Shown: piece after piece, positions 8,713-16,948 of the stretch | Position numbering within the stretch: the first letter of the stretch is position 1 | Layout: every line of letters begins with the position of its first letter | Assembly: GCA_947168065.1 (NCBI GenBank) | Contig: CAMVKH010000001.1 | Location: 471,640-535,639, forward strand | Direction of reading: 5' to 3' | Origin: an uncultured Bacteroidales bacterium | Lineage (GTDB): Bacteria > Bacteroidota > Bacteroidia > Bacteroidales > UBA932 | Length of the DNA stretch: 64,000 nt | Position numbers and translations under genes: made by a program | The notes under the pieces: generated by a model | Database searches by the model: none | Seen by the model: only the letters and a program-made list of their open reading frames with translations | What the model was told of the DNA's origin: nothing

Positions 8713-10266
8713 ATGAAGAGAACTATTTCCTTCGCACTTGCGGCGCTCATCGCCACCTGCTGCTCCCTCGGCGCATTCGCGCAAGACAAAGTCGTCAAGA
8801 AAATCATCGAGACCGGAACCACTGACAACCGGACGATGGAACACGCCGATTTCCTGGCCAACCGCATCGGCGGACGCCTCATCGGCTCCGCTGCCCTGAC
8901 CGAGGCAGAAGCCTGGGTGAAGGAACAGTTCGAATCGTGGGGCCTGGAAGTGATGGTCCAGGAAGCCGGCCAGATCAACGTGGGCTTCAACCGCGGACCC
9001 TGGTTCGGCAGGATGATCAGCGAAGACGGCATGAACCTGCACTTCGCCACACCCGCCTACACCGCCGGAACCCGCGGCAAACAGGCCGGACACGTGCTTA
9101 TCGAGCCCAAGAGCCGCCGCGAATTCGACCGCATGAAGGGCCTGCTCAAGGGCGCCTGGGTGCTGCTCGACACGGAATCTGACGGCATGGCCATCAATAC
9201 CACGCCCGCTGCCAATGAGAAACGCGCCGAAGCCATCGCAAAGAATGAGGAAATCGACCGCCAGAACAACGAGATCCGCCGCTGGAACTACGAGCACCGC
9301 GACGAGCCGAAGGAACTGATCCCCTACGAGAAGAGCGTCGCTCCTTTCTATAAGGAGATGGTGGAAGCCGGCGTGCTGGGCTTCATCCGTTCGGCCAAAG
9401 TCCCTTTGAAGATCATGTACGACCGGGCCGGCTGCTACGATATCACGATGGAGAACCTGCCTACCGTGTGCGACATCATGCTCGACGAGGCGCAGTTCAA
9501 AGTAGTCAGGGAAAAAGTCCTGCGCAAGGATATGTTCCAACTTGAATTCGATATCCGCAACCACTTCTACCGGGGCCCCGTGAAGTACCACAACATCATC
9601 GGTATCCTGCGCGGCAGCAAATATCCGAAGGAATACGTGCTGGCCGGCGGCCACCTGGACGCCTATGACGGCGGCTCCGGCGCCGTGGACGACGGCAACG
9701 GAACCACCGTGACGATGGAAGCCGCCCGCCTGCTGGCCACTTCCGGCGCCAAGCCCAAACGCACCATCCTCTTCTGCATCTGGACCGGCGAGGAATTCGG
9801 TCTGCTGGGTTCGAAGTTCTTCGTGGAGAACAAGACCGTTCCGCTCGACAAGATCTCCAACTACATCAACCGTGACGGCGGACCGCTCTGCGCCACGGGC
9901 GTTTCCGTCCCCGAAGCCATGTACGACGACTATGTGTCCATCTGCAAGCCGCTGGAAACCATCAACCCCGACTTCCCCTTCACCGTCAGCAAGCGGGAAG
10001 GCCAGCCGCAGCCGCGTCCCACCCGGGCCGGCGGCAGCGACCATGCCTACTTCGCGATGAACGGCGTTCCGACCATCTCCTTCCGTGAAACGGACCCGAA
10101 GGGCTACAACTTCGAATACGGCGAAATCTGGCACACCGAACGGGACATCTTCAACAAGCTGATTCCCGAATACATGGAGCACTCCGCCGTGGTTACGGCC
10201 GTCGTGCTCTACGGCATCGCCAACCTCGACCACCTGCTTTCCCGCAAGGGTCTTTATAAAGAATAA
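8713..10266 (+). CDS. M28-family zinc aminopeptidase, exported
   Basis: A 517-aa metallopeptidase with a signal peptide (MKRTISFALAALIATCCSLGAFAQ). The zinc and catalytic residues of M28 are visible: GGHLDAYDGGSGAVDDGNG (His and bridging Asp), TGEEFGLLGS (catalytic Glu and Glu ligand) and GGSDHAYF near the C-terminus (last His ligand). A protease-associated-like insert precedes the catalytic domain. The layout resembles carboxypeptidase Q-like dipeptidases, so it probably trims peptides in the periplasm. It is divergent from the efflux operon. Confidence 0.9.
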   Translation: MKRTISFALAALIATCCSLGAFAQDKVVKKIIETGTTDNRTMEHADFLANRIGGRLIGSAALTEAEAWVKEQFESWGLEVMVQEAGQINVGFNRGPWFGRMISEDGMNLHFATPAYTAGTRGKQAGHVLIEPKSRREFDRMKGLLKGAWVLLDTESDGMAINTTPAANEKRAEAIAKNEEIDRQNNEIRRWNYEHRDEPKELIPYEKSVAPFYKEMVEAGVLGFIRSAKVPLKIMYDRAGCYDITMENLPTVCDIMLDEAQFKVVREKVLRKDMFQLEFDIRNHFYRGPVKYHNIIGILRGSKYPKEYVLAGGHLDAYDGGSGAVDDGNGTTVTMEAARLLATSGAKPKRTILFCIWTGEEFGLLGSKFFVENKTVPLDKISNYINRDGGPLCATGVSVPEAMYDDYVSICKPLETINPDFPFTVSKREGQPQPRPTRAGGSDHAYFAMNGVPTISFRETDPKGYNFEYGEIWHTERDIFNKLIPEYMEHSAVVTAVVLYGIANLDHLLSRKGLYKE

Positions 10267-10290
10267 CCCATTTCAAAAAATTATACTGCC

Positions 10291-10584
10291 ATGTGTGAAG
10301 AAACCAACAAAGATCCCCGCGACCTGAATTGCGACGGAAAAGTCTCGCTCGACGAGAAGATCAAATATGCGGCCAACAAGGCCAGCGAGAAGCTGGGCGA
10401 AGTCGCCGATGAAATGAAAGAGAACGCCAAGGAACTCTATGCCAAGGCGGCTCCGAAAGCCAAAGAGATCTACGGCGAGATGAAAGAGAATGCCAACGAG
10501 CTCATGGACAAGGCCCGCGTCAAGATCGACAAGGCCAAGGACAAGATCGAAGAAATGAAAGAGAAAAAGGACCAGAAAGCGTAA
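10291..10584 (+). CDS. Small EF-hand plus coiled-coil protein
   Basis: A 97-aa protein without a signal peptide. Residues about 12-23 read DLNCDGKVSLDE, a complete 12-residue EF-hand calcium loop (D, N, D at 1, 3, 5; G at 6; E at 12), followed by an amphipathic, highly charged helix region of about 75 residues (EMKENAKELYAKAAPKAKEIYG and a second EMKENANELMDKA copy) resembling YtxH/LEA-like helical proteins. It lies 24 bp after the peptidase and just before a terminator, so they may share a transcript. Function unknown. Confidence 0.7.
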   Translation: MCEETNKDPRDLNCDGKVSLDEKIKYAANKASEKLGEVADEMKENAKELYAKAAPKAKEIYGEMKENANELMDKARVKIDKAKDKIEEMKEKKDQKA

Positions 10585-10603
10585 AACGCCCTGCGTCCCC
10601 GAC

Positions 10604-10637
10604 AAAAAAGAGGCCTCCGGAATCCGGGGGCCTCTTT
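10604..10637. terminator. Bidirectional terminator
   Basis: An A-run, a GC-rich hairpin (AGAGGCCTCCGG / CCGGGGGCCTCT with a short loop) and a T-run. It lies between two convergent genes and can serve both. Confidence 0.85.
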
Positions 10638-10656
10638 CGATTTGAAGGGCAGCTTC

Positions 10657-11142
10657 CTAGAATTTGAAGGCCAGGCCAGCGTTGAACCACGGGTTGAAGC
10701 CGGTGTAGTTGACTTCGGCAGAGAGCGCCAGCGCGTCCGTCAGGAAGAAGCGCAGGCCCGTCAGACCACCGTAGCACAGATGCAGGCTCTTGTAGTCGTG
10801 CCCGAAGTACGTACCCAGACCGAGGAGGGTACCGACATGGACTTCGAAGCGGTCGGTGATGTTCAGACCATAGGTCACACGCGGGGCAACGGAGAGATAA
10901 GCATGCTTATAGCCGTTATAGCCCATGGTACCAATCTGGGCACCGACCGTGAAGTGGCCTTTCCACCAGCTGTCGACGATCACACAGTCACCATAGACGT
11001 TACCGCCGAAGTAAGGATAGTAACCGGCCTGCAAGCCGAAGAGCAGCGTCCCTTTCTGGAACGGATCCTCGATAGCCTTTGCGGAATACGGGGCGGCCAT
11101 GGCAGCCACGACGACGAGGAGCGTAACAATTAATTTTTTCAT
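10657..11142 (-). CDS. Small outer-membrane beta-barrel protein
   Basis: A 161-aa protein with a signal peptide (MKKLIVTLLVVVAAMAAPYSAKA) and alternating beta-strands (TLLFGLQAGYYPYFGG, HFTVGAQIGTMGYNGY, LSVAPRVTYGLNI, AGLAFKF). It ends in KF, typical of BAM substrates. It is not obviously a copy of the pair at 1.2-2.4 kb. Role unknown. A TATCTTTG box (complement of 11194-11201) is a likely promoter. Confidence 0.75.
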   Translation of the reverse strand: MKKLIVTLLVVVAAMAAPYSAKAIEDPFQKGTLLFGLQAGYYPYFGGNVYGDCVIVDSWWKGHFTVGAQIGTMGYNGYKHAYLSVAPRVTYGLNITDRFEVHVGTLLGLGTYFGHDYKSLHLCYGGLTGLRFFLTDALALSAEVNYTGFNPWFNAGLAFKF

Positions 11143-11193
11143 TTTGATTGTTTATTAGGTTAAAGATTAGTGAAAAAGCAATTATTAATTGCA

Positions 11194-11201
11194 CAAAGAT
11201 A
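11194..11201 (-). promoter_or_regulatory. Promoter -7 box of the small beta-barrel gene
   Basis: The minus strand reads TATCTTTG, about 52 bp before the start codon. No clear TTTG lies 19-21 bp upstream, so the call rests on the -7 box alone. Confidence 0.4.
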
Positions 11202-11230
11202 GAAAATGTTTTTCGTAACTTTGTCCTTGA

Positions 11231-12016
11231 ATGAAACAATCGACACATAAATGGCTGTTGCCCGGCATTCTATGCGTGGTCGTCCTGTCTGTCTTCACCA
11301 CGACTGCGGCCACGAAAGCCAGCCACGGTGCGTCACCCGAGTCTTTGGGGACTTTCAACTATGACGTCCGCTACAAAAACGGTCTGATCAATGCGAAAGT
11401 CGCTACCGCCACCATCACCTGGGAAGAATCCAAGTGGCAGAACCGCCCTGCCTACCACTCTTCCGCCCTGGTCAAGGCGGCGCCTGTCTTCGCGCTCTTC
11501 ATCAGTTCGGACTATGTTGCAGAGACCTATTTCTCCCACAGCAGCCTCGCCCCCCTGTACTTCATCAATCCTTTCAAGTATAAGGGCAAAGCGTGCAAAT
11601 ACGAATACGTCTTCCGCGAGGACAACAAGACCATCGAATCGATATCCATCGATGAGGATGATGAACCGGAATACGAGACCTTCCCCCTTGACGGCCGCAC
11701 GATGGACCTGCTCTCGCTCCTCCATTTCGTCCGCTTCCTCGACCTGACTCCGGACTCCGCACCGATTAAAATGCAGATCCTGATGGCCGGCAAATCCCGC
11801 GACGCCCGCATCTTGTACAAAGGGATCGATGAGGAAAAATTTCCCGGAATCTCCGCCGAGAAAATCCTGCTGGAGATGACGGAACACGGCCTGATGGAAA
11901 ACGGCAGCGGCAATGAAATCTACATCTGGCGTTCTCCCGGCCCTGACCGCCGTCTCCTTGCCCTGGAGACAGAACTCAGTTCAGGCGCCATGTTCGTCAG
12001 GCTCCGTCAGGAGTGA
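11231..12016 (+). CDS. DUF3108 domain protein, exported
   Basis: A 261-aa protein with an N-terminal signal or anchor segment (WLLPGILCVVVLSVFTTTAA). The rest fits DUF3108: GTFNYDVRYKNGLINAKVATATITW at the start, then SSDYVAETYFS, and PLDGRTMDLLSLLHFVRFLDL. DUF3108 proteins are periplasmic with a fold suggested to bind lipids or glycans; the role is unknown. A TAACTTTG box at 11216-11223 ends only 7 bp before the ATG, so the mRNA may have almost no leader. It converges on the patatin gene, 11 bp away. Confidence 0.75.
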   Translation: MKQSTHKWLLPGILCVVVLSVFTTTAATKASHGASPESLGTFNYDVRYKNGLINAKVATATITWEESKWQNRPAYHSSALVKAAPVFALFISSDYVAETYFSHSSLAPLYFINPFKYKGKACKYEYVFREDNKTIESISIDEDDEPEYETFPLDGRTMDLLSLLHFVRFLDLTPDSAPIKMQILMAGKSRDARILYKGIDEEKFPGISAEKILLEMTEHGLMENGSGNEIYIWRSPGPDRRLLALETELSSGAMFVRLRQE

Positions 12017-12027
12017 ACCCCGGACGC

Positions 12028-14496
12028 TCAGAAATCGAAACCGACGGAAGCGTAAGCTGAAAAACCGGAAAATTCTCCCCACTGAACGGCAACCCTCAGC
12101 GGGCCTACCATCGTCTGGCGTGCGTATTCCAGGCCATAGGCAGGATACTTTCCCATCTGGAAAAAGTCCTTCCATTGAAAGGAATCGATGAACATGCCGG
12201 CCCGGGCCGTAACGAAATTCTTGCCGGCAAAACAATAGCGGAGATCCATCTGACCGGCCAGACTGATCGGAAGGCAGTCCCGAAATCCCGTCGCGAAACC
12301 GAAATAAGGAATCTGGCGCTCCGTATAGCGGTTCGGAAGGAAACCGCCGATTGTGACGACATGTTTGGGGTTCAGGTAATAGTCCACGAGATCTCCCTTT
12401 GCCGGATCTGTGACCGACGGAACCCCGTACCATCCAAAATGGATTCTGGGAAGGATGGTAAAATGGCTGCCGATGGAAAAGGCGCCTTCCAGTGAAGTCA
12501 GCATGGAAAAGTAATCCGGGACGGCACCGTCTTTCGTCGTAACAGGCTCTACTTCCTCATCATGATAAAGCCGGTCATCGAGGTCGACGGTATAGCCCTT
12601 GAAGACGAAACGCCCATCCACGGAAAAGCGGATGCCCCGGGTCGGGAAATAGCCGTCATTGAAGCTATCGTACTTGAATGTCGCAAAGACAGACAGCCAA
12701 TAGCTTTTCCAGTCCCAGCCTCTCCATTCAAAACCTTGCTGCAAATAGTGTTCATACGGGTCCATCTCCGCTGTCGCGCCGATTCTGAACGAGCCGGCCC
12801 GCATACGGGAATCCTCCAGATAGACATCCACCGCACCGGAAAGCAGCTTCTCGTAGGTTCTTGATGAATACCCCGAGAAGGTATTGATGAGTCTGGAGCG
12901 GAAGTCCACACCTACCGTAGGCAGTCCGATCCGGAACTTATAGGCGTAATCGAGGGTCAGGGCCGGATTGGTGCCGACCTTGAGATCGGCCGTGAACCGG
13001 GGACCGCCCAGGCGGCGGGTCCCGAGGCCCAGGTGCAGAAGGGCAGCCATCGCTTCATCCGTATCTGCCCGCAGACTGAGGGCAAAGTCGTTGACCTGCC
13101 CTTTCCGGCAGTCAAATACCAGCGTGAACGGCTCTTCGCTCCCTTCGAGATAATAGTTGACCGACTCGAAGGCGTTGGTTCCATAGATCTTGTTCTGCAA
13201 CTCCTCGATCATGTCCTTATCGAACATGTTGGTACGCGGATAATCACTGCGATGCAGGATGCTGCTGCGCTCTTCCTCGGTGATTCCCGTGAAGCGGATC
13301 TCCTTGACGGCGACCTTTGTCTGGGCCAGGTTGATCGCCGCCGGATGGCGGACGACTCCCGGATCGGGCTTTCCGGCCACAAGCGCCGCGATGGATTCGA
13401 ACAGTTCTTTGTTGGCAACCGCATTCTGATAGCCCTGGTCGATGATGTCATCGACACTGGCATCGTCGAACGAGAGCATGTGATAGCCCTTCAGGGCGTG
13501 ATGGACATCCAGGTCAGCCATCTCCTTGGCCGGAGCGAAAGTATGGGCCGACAGGAGGGTGATGGTCTGGAACAGGAAGTCTACCGGGGAATTCAATTCG
13601 TCGAGCCCCCGCTGGGTGGTCATTTCGGAGCCGATGATGATGTCCGCCCCCATTTCCCGGGCAAGGTCGACCGGGAAGTTGTTGCGCATACCGCCATCCA
13701 GCAGTACTTCCCCACCATCGCGGACCGCACGGAAATAGAAAGGAATGGCCATAGTAGAGCGCATGGCCGTGGTGATCTTACCTCCCGTCCAATACTTGGG
13801 AGCCAGTGCGTAGAGGTCGGTCGCGACGCAGGCATAGGGAATGGGCAGGTCAGCGAAGCTGATGCTGTCCTGGTAACCCACGCTTACGGAGCTGAGCGTG
13901 TTGCGCACATTGAGGCCGTACAGATAGCCGTCCGGCATACCGATACCCATCTTGTTCAGCGCATTCCGCAGCGCTTCTGAAGAGCCGCTTTCCGCTTCGC
14001 TCTCCATTTTCTCCCAATTCCGCTCCAAGCGGATCCGTTCGGCCAGGTCTTCATCGTCGTAATGGAAAGGGATGCGGATGAGGAAGCGGTCGCGATACTT
14101 CCGGAGCCGGTAGCCGATATAATCGATTGGGATGTTGTCCGACATCATCATCGGCCAATTGATCTCACGGATCAGGGAATCCAGTTGTTCGTGCTTATAG
14201 CCAAGGGCATACAGGCCACCGACAAGGCCGCCCATACTGGTACCCGTCACGACATCCACGGGAATGCCCAGTTCCTCCATATACTTGATCACACCCAGAT
14301 GGGCCAGACCACGGGCACCGCCGCCTGCCAGGACAAGGCCCACCGTAGGCCGATACTGACGGATGGAATCCAACCGGGCCCGCACTTTGGCAAAAGCCGC
14401 CGAATCAGACTGAGGCTCCGCACTGGGAAGAATCTGTGCAAAAGCACTGAAAGAAAGCGCGCAAGCCAGACACAGCGCGAAAAAAAGCTTCTTCAT
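12028..14496 (-). CDS. Patatin-like phospholipase with C-terminal outer-membrane barrel
   Basis: An 822-aa protein in the style of PlpD/type Vd autotransporters. After a signal peptide (MKKLFFALCLACALSFSAFA) comes a patatin domain: GLVLAGGGARGLAHLGVI (oxyanion GGGxxG) at about 54-71, the nucleophile serine in GTSMGG near residue 90, and the catalytic Asp in LLDGGMRNNFP near 267. Then follow a POTRA-like segment (VAVKEIRFTGITEEERS) and a BamA-type 16-strand barrel ending VGFDF. It should hydrolyse acyl lipids at the outer membrane or outside the cell. A TATCTTTG box lies upstream (complement of 14523-14530). Confidence 0.88.
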   Translation of the reverse strand: MKKLFFALCLACALSFSAFAQILPSAEPQSDSAAFAKVRARLDSIRQYRPTVGLVLAGGGARGLAHLGVIKYMEELGIPVDVVTGTSMGGLVGGLYALGYKHEQLDSLIREINWPMMMSDNIPIDYIGYRLRKYRDRFLIRIPFHYDDEDLAERIRLERNWEKMESEAESGSSEALRNALNKMGIGMPDGYLYGLNVRNTLSSVSVGYQDSISFADLPIPYACVATDLYALAPKYWTGGKITTAMRSTMAIPFYFRAVRDGGEVLLDGGMRNNFPVDLAREMGADIIIGSEMTTQRGLDELNSPVDFLFQTITLLSAHTFAPAKEMADLDVHHALKGYHMLSFDDASVDDIIDQGYQNAVANKELFESIAALVAGKPDPGVVRHPAAINLAQTKVAVKEIRFTGITEEERSSILHRSDYPRTNMFDKDMIEELQNKIYGTNAFESVNYYLEGSEEPFTLVFDCRKGQVNDFALSLRADTDEAMAALLHLGLGTRRLGGPRFTADLKVGTNPALTLDYAYKFRIGLPTVGVDFRSRLINTFSGYSSRTYEKLLSGAVDVYLEDSRMRAGSFRIGATAEMDPYEHYLQQGFEWRGWDWKSYWLSVFATFKYDSFNDGYFPTRGIRFSVDGRFVFKGYTVDLDDRLYHDEEVEPVTTKDGAVPDYFSMLTSLEGAFSIGSHFTILPRIHFGWYGVPSVTDPAKGDLVDYYLNPKHVVTIGGFLPNRYTERQIPYFGFATGFRDCLPISLAGQMDLRYCFAGKNFVTARAGMFIDSFQWKDFFQMGKYPAYGLEYARQTMVGPLRVAVQWGEFSGFSAYASVGFDF

Positions 14497-15008
14497 GATA
14501 TCCCTTTCCTTTCTACGGAAAACAAAGATACACTTTTTTCACGACCTGATACGCTTTGCCAAAGTGGCCGAATAAAACAGCCAGGTTCCAGAGAATCCGG
14601 AGAATAATGATTACCTTTGACAGTCAGACAATTTTGGCCGTTTTATCACTTTAAAGAAATGAATCACGGCCAGTTTCTGATTGACCATCCGGAAGAGGTG
14701 GCGAAAAGGATCCTTACCTTTAAAGGATGGACACATCAGTAACCAAGCTTTTATCCACCAGAAGGATGGCGGGAGAGGACTTGTCCTCTGGCTTATTCAT
14801 TAGCATCAAAAGCCTGATTCGCCAAACAGGCGCAATGGCATCCACCGTATTGTATTGATAATCAGCGATAGTTTCTCGTAGGACCCCAACCCCATCGCCA
14901 AGATCTCCGGCCACGTCGAGAACTCCCGTGCCTTCAGCCGCTACCGCGACATCGACGAGGAAATGGCCAAGGAGGTTATCTTAAAACTGGAATAGTCTTG
15001 TTAATCAT
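14497..15008. other. Left edge of the acquired island; mostly gene-free
   Basis: About 510 bp with no convincing gene. It holds the patatin promoter box (complement of 14523-14530), a 27-codon open frame at 14659-14742 (starts MNHGQFLIDHPEEVAKR) of no recognised family, and the integrase scar at 14882-14995. Base composition changes from GC-rich to mixed here, so this is where I place the left boundary of the island. I looked for a copy of the tRNA-Leu 3' end (found at 32.1 kb) and saw none. Confidence 0.5.
14882..14995 (+). pseudogene. Tyrosine recombinase (integrase) C-terminal remnant
   Basis: An open frame of 37 codons with no start, directly preceded by an in-frame TAG (14879-14881) and ended by TAG 14993-14995. 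The peptide contains KISGHVENSRAFSRYRDI and continues DEEMAKEVI, matching the end of Bacteroidetes tyrosine recombinases: the active-site GH box and then the conserved tail with its nucleophile Tyr (SRYRDID). Everything upstream is missing. It probably marks a deleted mobile element. The match is from pattern memory over a short stretch. Confidence 0.5.
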
Positions 15009-15209
15009 GTGGACAAACATAAAATGATGAATCTTGCCAATAATAGAAGAGAGACAAGACATTATGTGGGCAAGATAAACGAATCGTTTAGTCATCCTGC
15101 GATGTCAGAAGAAGAACTGAAACTGTTCTATTCTATGACTAATCAGTTATGTTTAAACATCATACGACAATCACTGGGACTTGGTATAGTAAACTTCAGT
15201 ACAGATTAA
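15009..15209 (+). CDS. Small hypothetical ORF
   Basis: A 66-codon frame from GTG (an ATG is available at 15024). The peptide is charged at the N-terminus (MDKHKMMNLANNRRETRHYVG) and has a helical second half (SEEELKLFYSMTNQLCLNIIRQSL). No family is recognised and there is no good ribosome site. It could be chance or a fragment. Confidence 0.25.
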   Translation: MDKHKMMNLANNRRETRHYVGKINESFSHPAMSEEELKLFYSMTNQLCLNIIRQSLGLGIVNFSTD

Positions 15210-15245
15210 GCAAGTAAGTACCCTATTTCTGGAAGATATGGTAAA

Positions 15246-15833
15246 TTATAGACGGTAAAGGCCCATTTCAAGGTATGGCTGAATTGTCGATATGACTCTC
15301 ATTTGTTTAGCAAAGTCCATGAGGAGAGAGATGTTTCGTTCTCTACGATGAAGGTAGTTACTTAGGATTTCGACAGCTACATCTGTCCCTATTTTATTGC
15401 GGAACTTGATGGCATCGCACACGCATTTCTCGATGCAAAATATCTTGACTCTGTGATTGGCGATATCAACTTCTTCAACGCCCATTGAGCAGTATTTCTC
15501 TTCCCAATAGCAAAGAATGATGCCGGTTATCTTGGGGGCTACAATCTTCCTATGCTTTTCGATGGCGATATAGAATCCGTTGGGAATCTGTGTCGTCAGG
15601 TTATAGTAGTCCCATGCTGAGTATAGACAAACCACACCTCCGGGAACAATCCTTTCTATGTCCATCATTGTGGAGGCCTGTTCTTCCGGAAGAATATACA
15701 CACCATTTTTAATCCTGATGACATTGCCGGACTTGATTTCTTTGTTGATGTCATAGTACGCCCGTGGAGCACTTAGCTCATGAGACCGGATTGTCCCTCC
15801 GTTTTTTGTAATATCTTGTTGAAACCTTGCCAT
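15246..15833 (-). CDS. Orphan AbiEi-type antitoxin / transcriptional regulator
   Basis: A 195-aa protein resembling the AbiEi family of type IV toxin-antitoxin antitoxins. The N-terminal winged-helix part is at about 1-50 (GGTIRSHELSAPRAYYDINKEIKSGNVIRIKNGVYIL), followed by the AbiEi middle domain (VCLYSAWDYYNLTTQIPNGFYIAI) and a C-terminal segment with CVCDAIKFRNKIG. No AbiEii toxin gene lies beside it. The promoter is strong and carries a palindrome next to the -7 box, which fits the known self-repression of AbiEi proteins. Confidence 0.7.
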   Translation of the reverse strand: MARFQQDITKNGGTIRSHELSAPRAYYDINKEIKSGNVIRIKNGVYILPEEQASTMMDIERIVPGGVVCLYSAWDYYNLTTQIPNGFYIAIEKHRKIVAPKITGIILCYWEEKYCSMGVEEVDIANHRVKIFCIEKCVCDAIKFRNKIGTDVAVEILSNYLHRRERNISLLMDFAKQMRVISTIQPYLEMGLYRL

Positions 15834-15850
15834 ACGCTTATCATTCGCGA

Positions 15851-15880
15851 CAAATATACGGCTAATTTATAAATAAGCCG
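15851..15880 (-). promoter_or_regulatory. Promoter and likely AbiEi operator
   Basis: On the minus strand, TATATTTG (complement of 15851-15858) is the -7 box. Immediately upstream, 15859-15880, is a 22-bp near-perfect palindrome with arms CGGCT and AGCCG and an AT-rich centre, mismatched at one symmetric pair. It sits in the -7/-33 spacer, a typical repressor position. The start codon is 18 bp downstream. Confidence 0.55.
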
Positions 15881-16065
15881 TTGTTTTTTGCAATTGTGCA
15901 ACATGGCTATATGCTATCGAATGTAATTGGATGTCCTTATGCATTCTTTACATTCGTTCTGATGTAGTAACCACAGAGAGGCCCCAAAATATTATAAATT
16001 TTGTCACTTTTCCATAATACTGACAGGCATTATATACTTTATCGGAAGTATAATCTTGTGGATGC

Positions 16066-16097
16066 TTTGGACTAAAGAAATATATTTTGTACCTTTG
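16066..16097 (+). promoter_or_regulatory. Promoter of the AbiE operon
   Basis: TTTG at 16066-16069, a 20-bp spacer and TACCTTTG at 16090-16097: a full match to the Bacteroidetes sigma-ABfr consensus. The ATG of the antitoxin gene is 22 bp further on. Confidence 0.75.
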
Positions 16098-16119
16098 TAG
16101 TTAGTGATATGCTAACCGA

Positions 16120-16944
16120 ATGGAGACAAAATATAATAAAACAGTTTCTTCTTCCGAAAGCGCCCTGCTAGGACTCCTGGCTGAAGAGGGAAAGCAATGG
16201 TTTACCATTGAAGAGGCATACGCCGCCTTTCCAGACAAATCGGAAGAGGCGGTGCGTTTCATGTTGAAGCGAATGTTGGACAAGGGGCTGTTGATTAAGA
16301 TTTCCAGGAAAGTTTATTGGACGGTTCCTTTTGACCAAGAGGCGGAAGACTATCTTCCAGACTGGCATTTGATGGCCGAACCACTAGCTGGAGGCAAACA
16401 CTATATAGCCTACTATTCAGCCCTTCAGATTCACGGCCTTATTACCCAGCCGTCACTGAAAGAACAGATCGTCCGTGAGCGTCATAAAACGGAGACCATT
16501 ATACTGAAAGGAGTTGAATTCCAGTTCATTTACCACAACCCCAAGCATTTTTTCGGGATGAGGAAAGTATGGATAGACTCATACAACAAAGTATCCTGCT
16601 CCGATTTGGAAAAAACGATGATTGACTGCTTGTATATGCCGGCTTATGCCGGAGGCATCGTTGAGGTGGCGAAAGCGCTTTGGACGGCAAGGGAAAAACT
16701 GGACTATGGAAAACTGCTTGCTTACGCAAAACAATTTGACAGCCAGGTTGTCATCAAAAGACTTGGATTCTTGCTGGATAAACTGGAGATCAGCACGAAT
16801 ATCATAGAAGAACTTCGCAGCCTACGCAGCGCGACGGTGTCACCATTGGACACGGAAGTCCCAAATGAGGGAAAGACTTCCACCAAGTGGAGTATCCGGC
16901 AGAATGTTGAGCTCGAAACAATTATCAACGCAATAAACAACTGA
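16120..16944 (+). CDS. AbiEi antitoxin (type IV toxin-antitoxin)
   Basis: A 274-aa AbiEi-family protein. The N-terminal winged helix lies at about 12-70 (FTIEEAYAAFPDKSEEAVRFMLKRMLDKGLLIKI), followed by the AbiEi antitoxin domain (YIAYYSALQIHGLITQ) and C-terminal residues with CSDLEKTMIDCLYMPAYAGG, the most conserved block of the family. AbiEi represses its own operon and counteracts the AbiEii nucleotidyltransferase. The toxin gene starts 4 bp downstream but is broken by a stop codon. Confidence 0.85.
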   Translation: METKYNKTVSSSESALLGLLAEEGKQWFTIEEAYAAFPDKSEEAVRFMLKRMLDKGLLIKISRKVYWTVPFDQEAEDYLPDWHLMAEPLAGGKHYIAYYSALQIHGLITQPSLKEQIVRERHKTETIILKGVEFQFIYHNPKHFFGMRKVWIDSYNKVSCSDLEKTMIDCLYMPAYAGGIVEVAKALWTAREKLDYGKLLAYAKQFDSQVVIKRLGFLLDKLEISTNIIEELRSLRSATVSPLDTEVPNEGKTSTKWSIRQNVELETIINAINN

Positions 16945-16948
16945 TATC

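Noticed and set aside
14497..14900. Second attachment site (copy of the tRNA-Leu 3' end) at the left island boundary
   Set aside because: I compared the last 25 bases of tRNA-Leu with this stretch by eye and saw no convincing copy.
14720..14914. 64-codon minus-strand frame at the island edge
   Set aside because: It overlaps the integrase scar on the other strand, has no ribosome site and no recognisable family.
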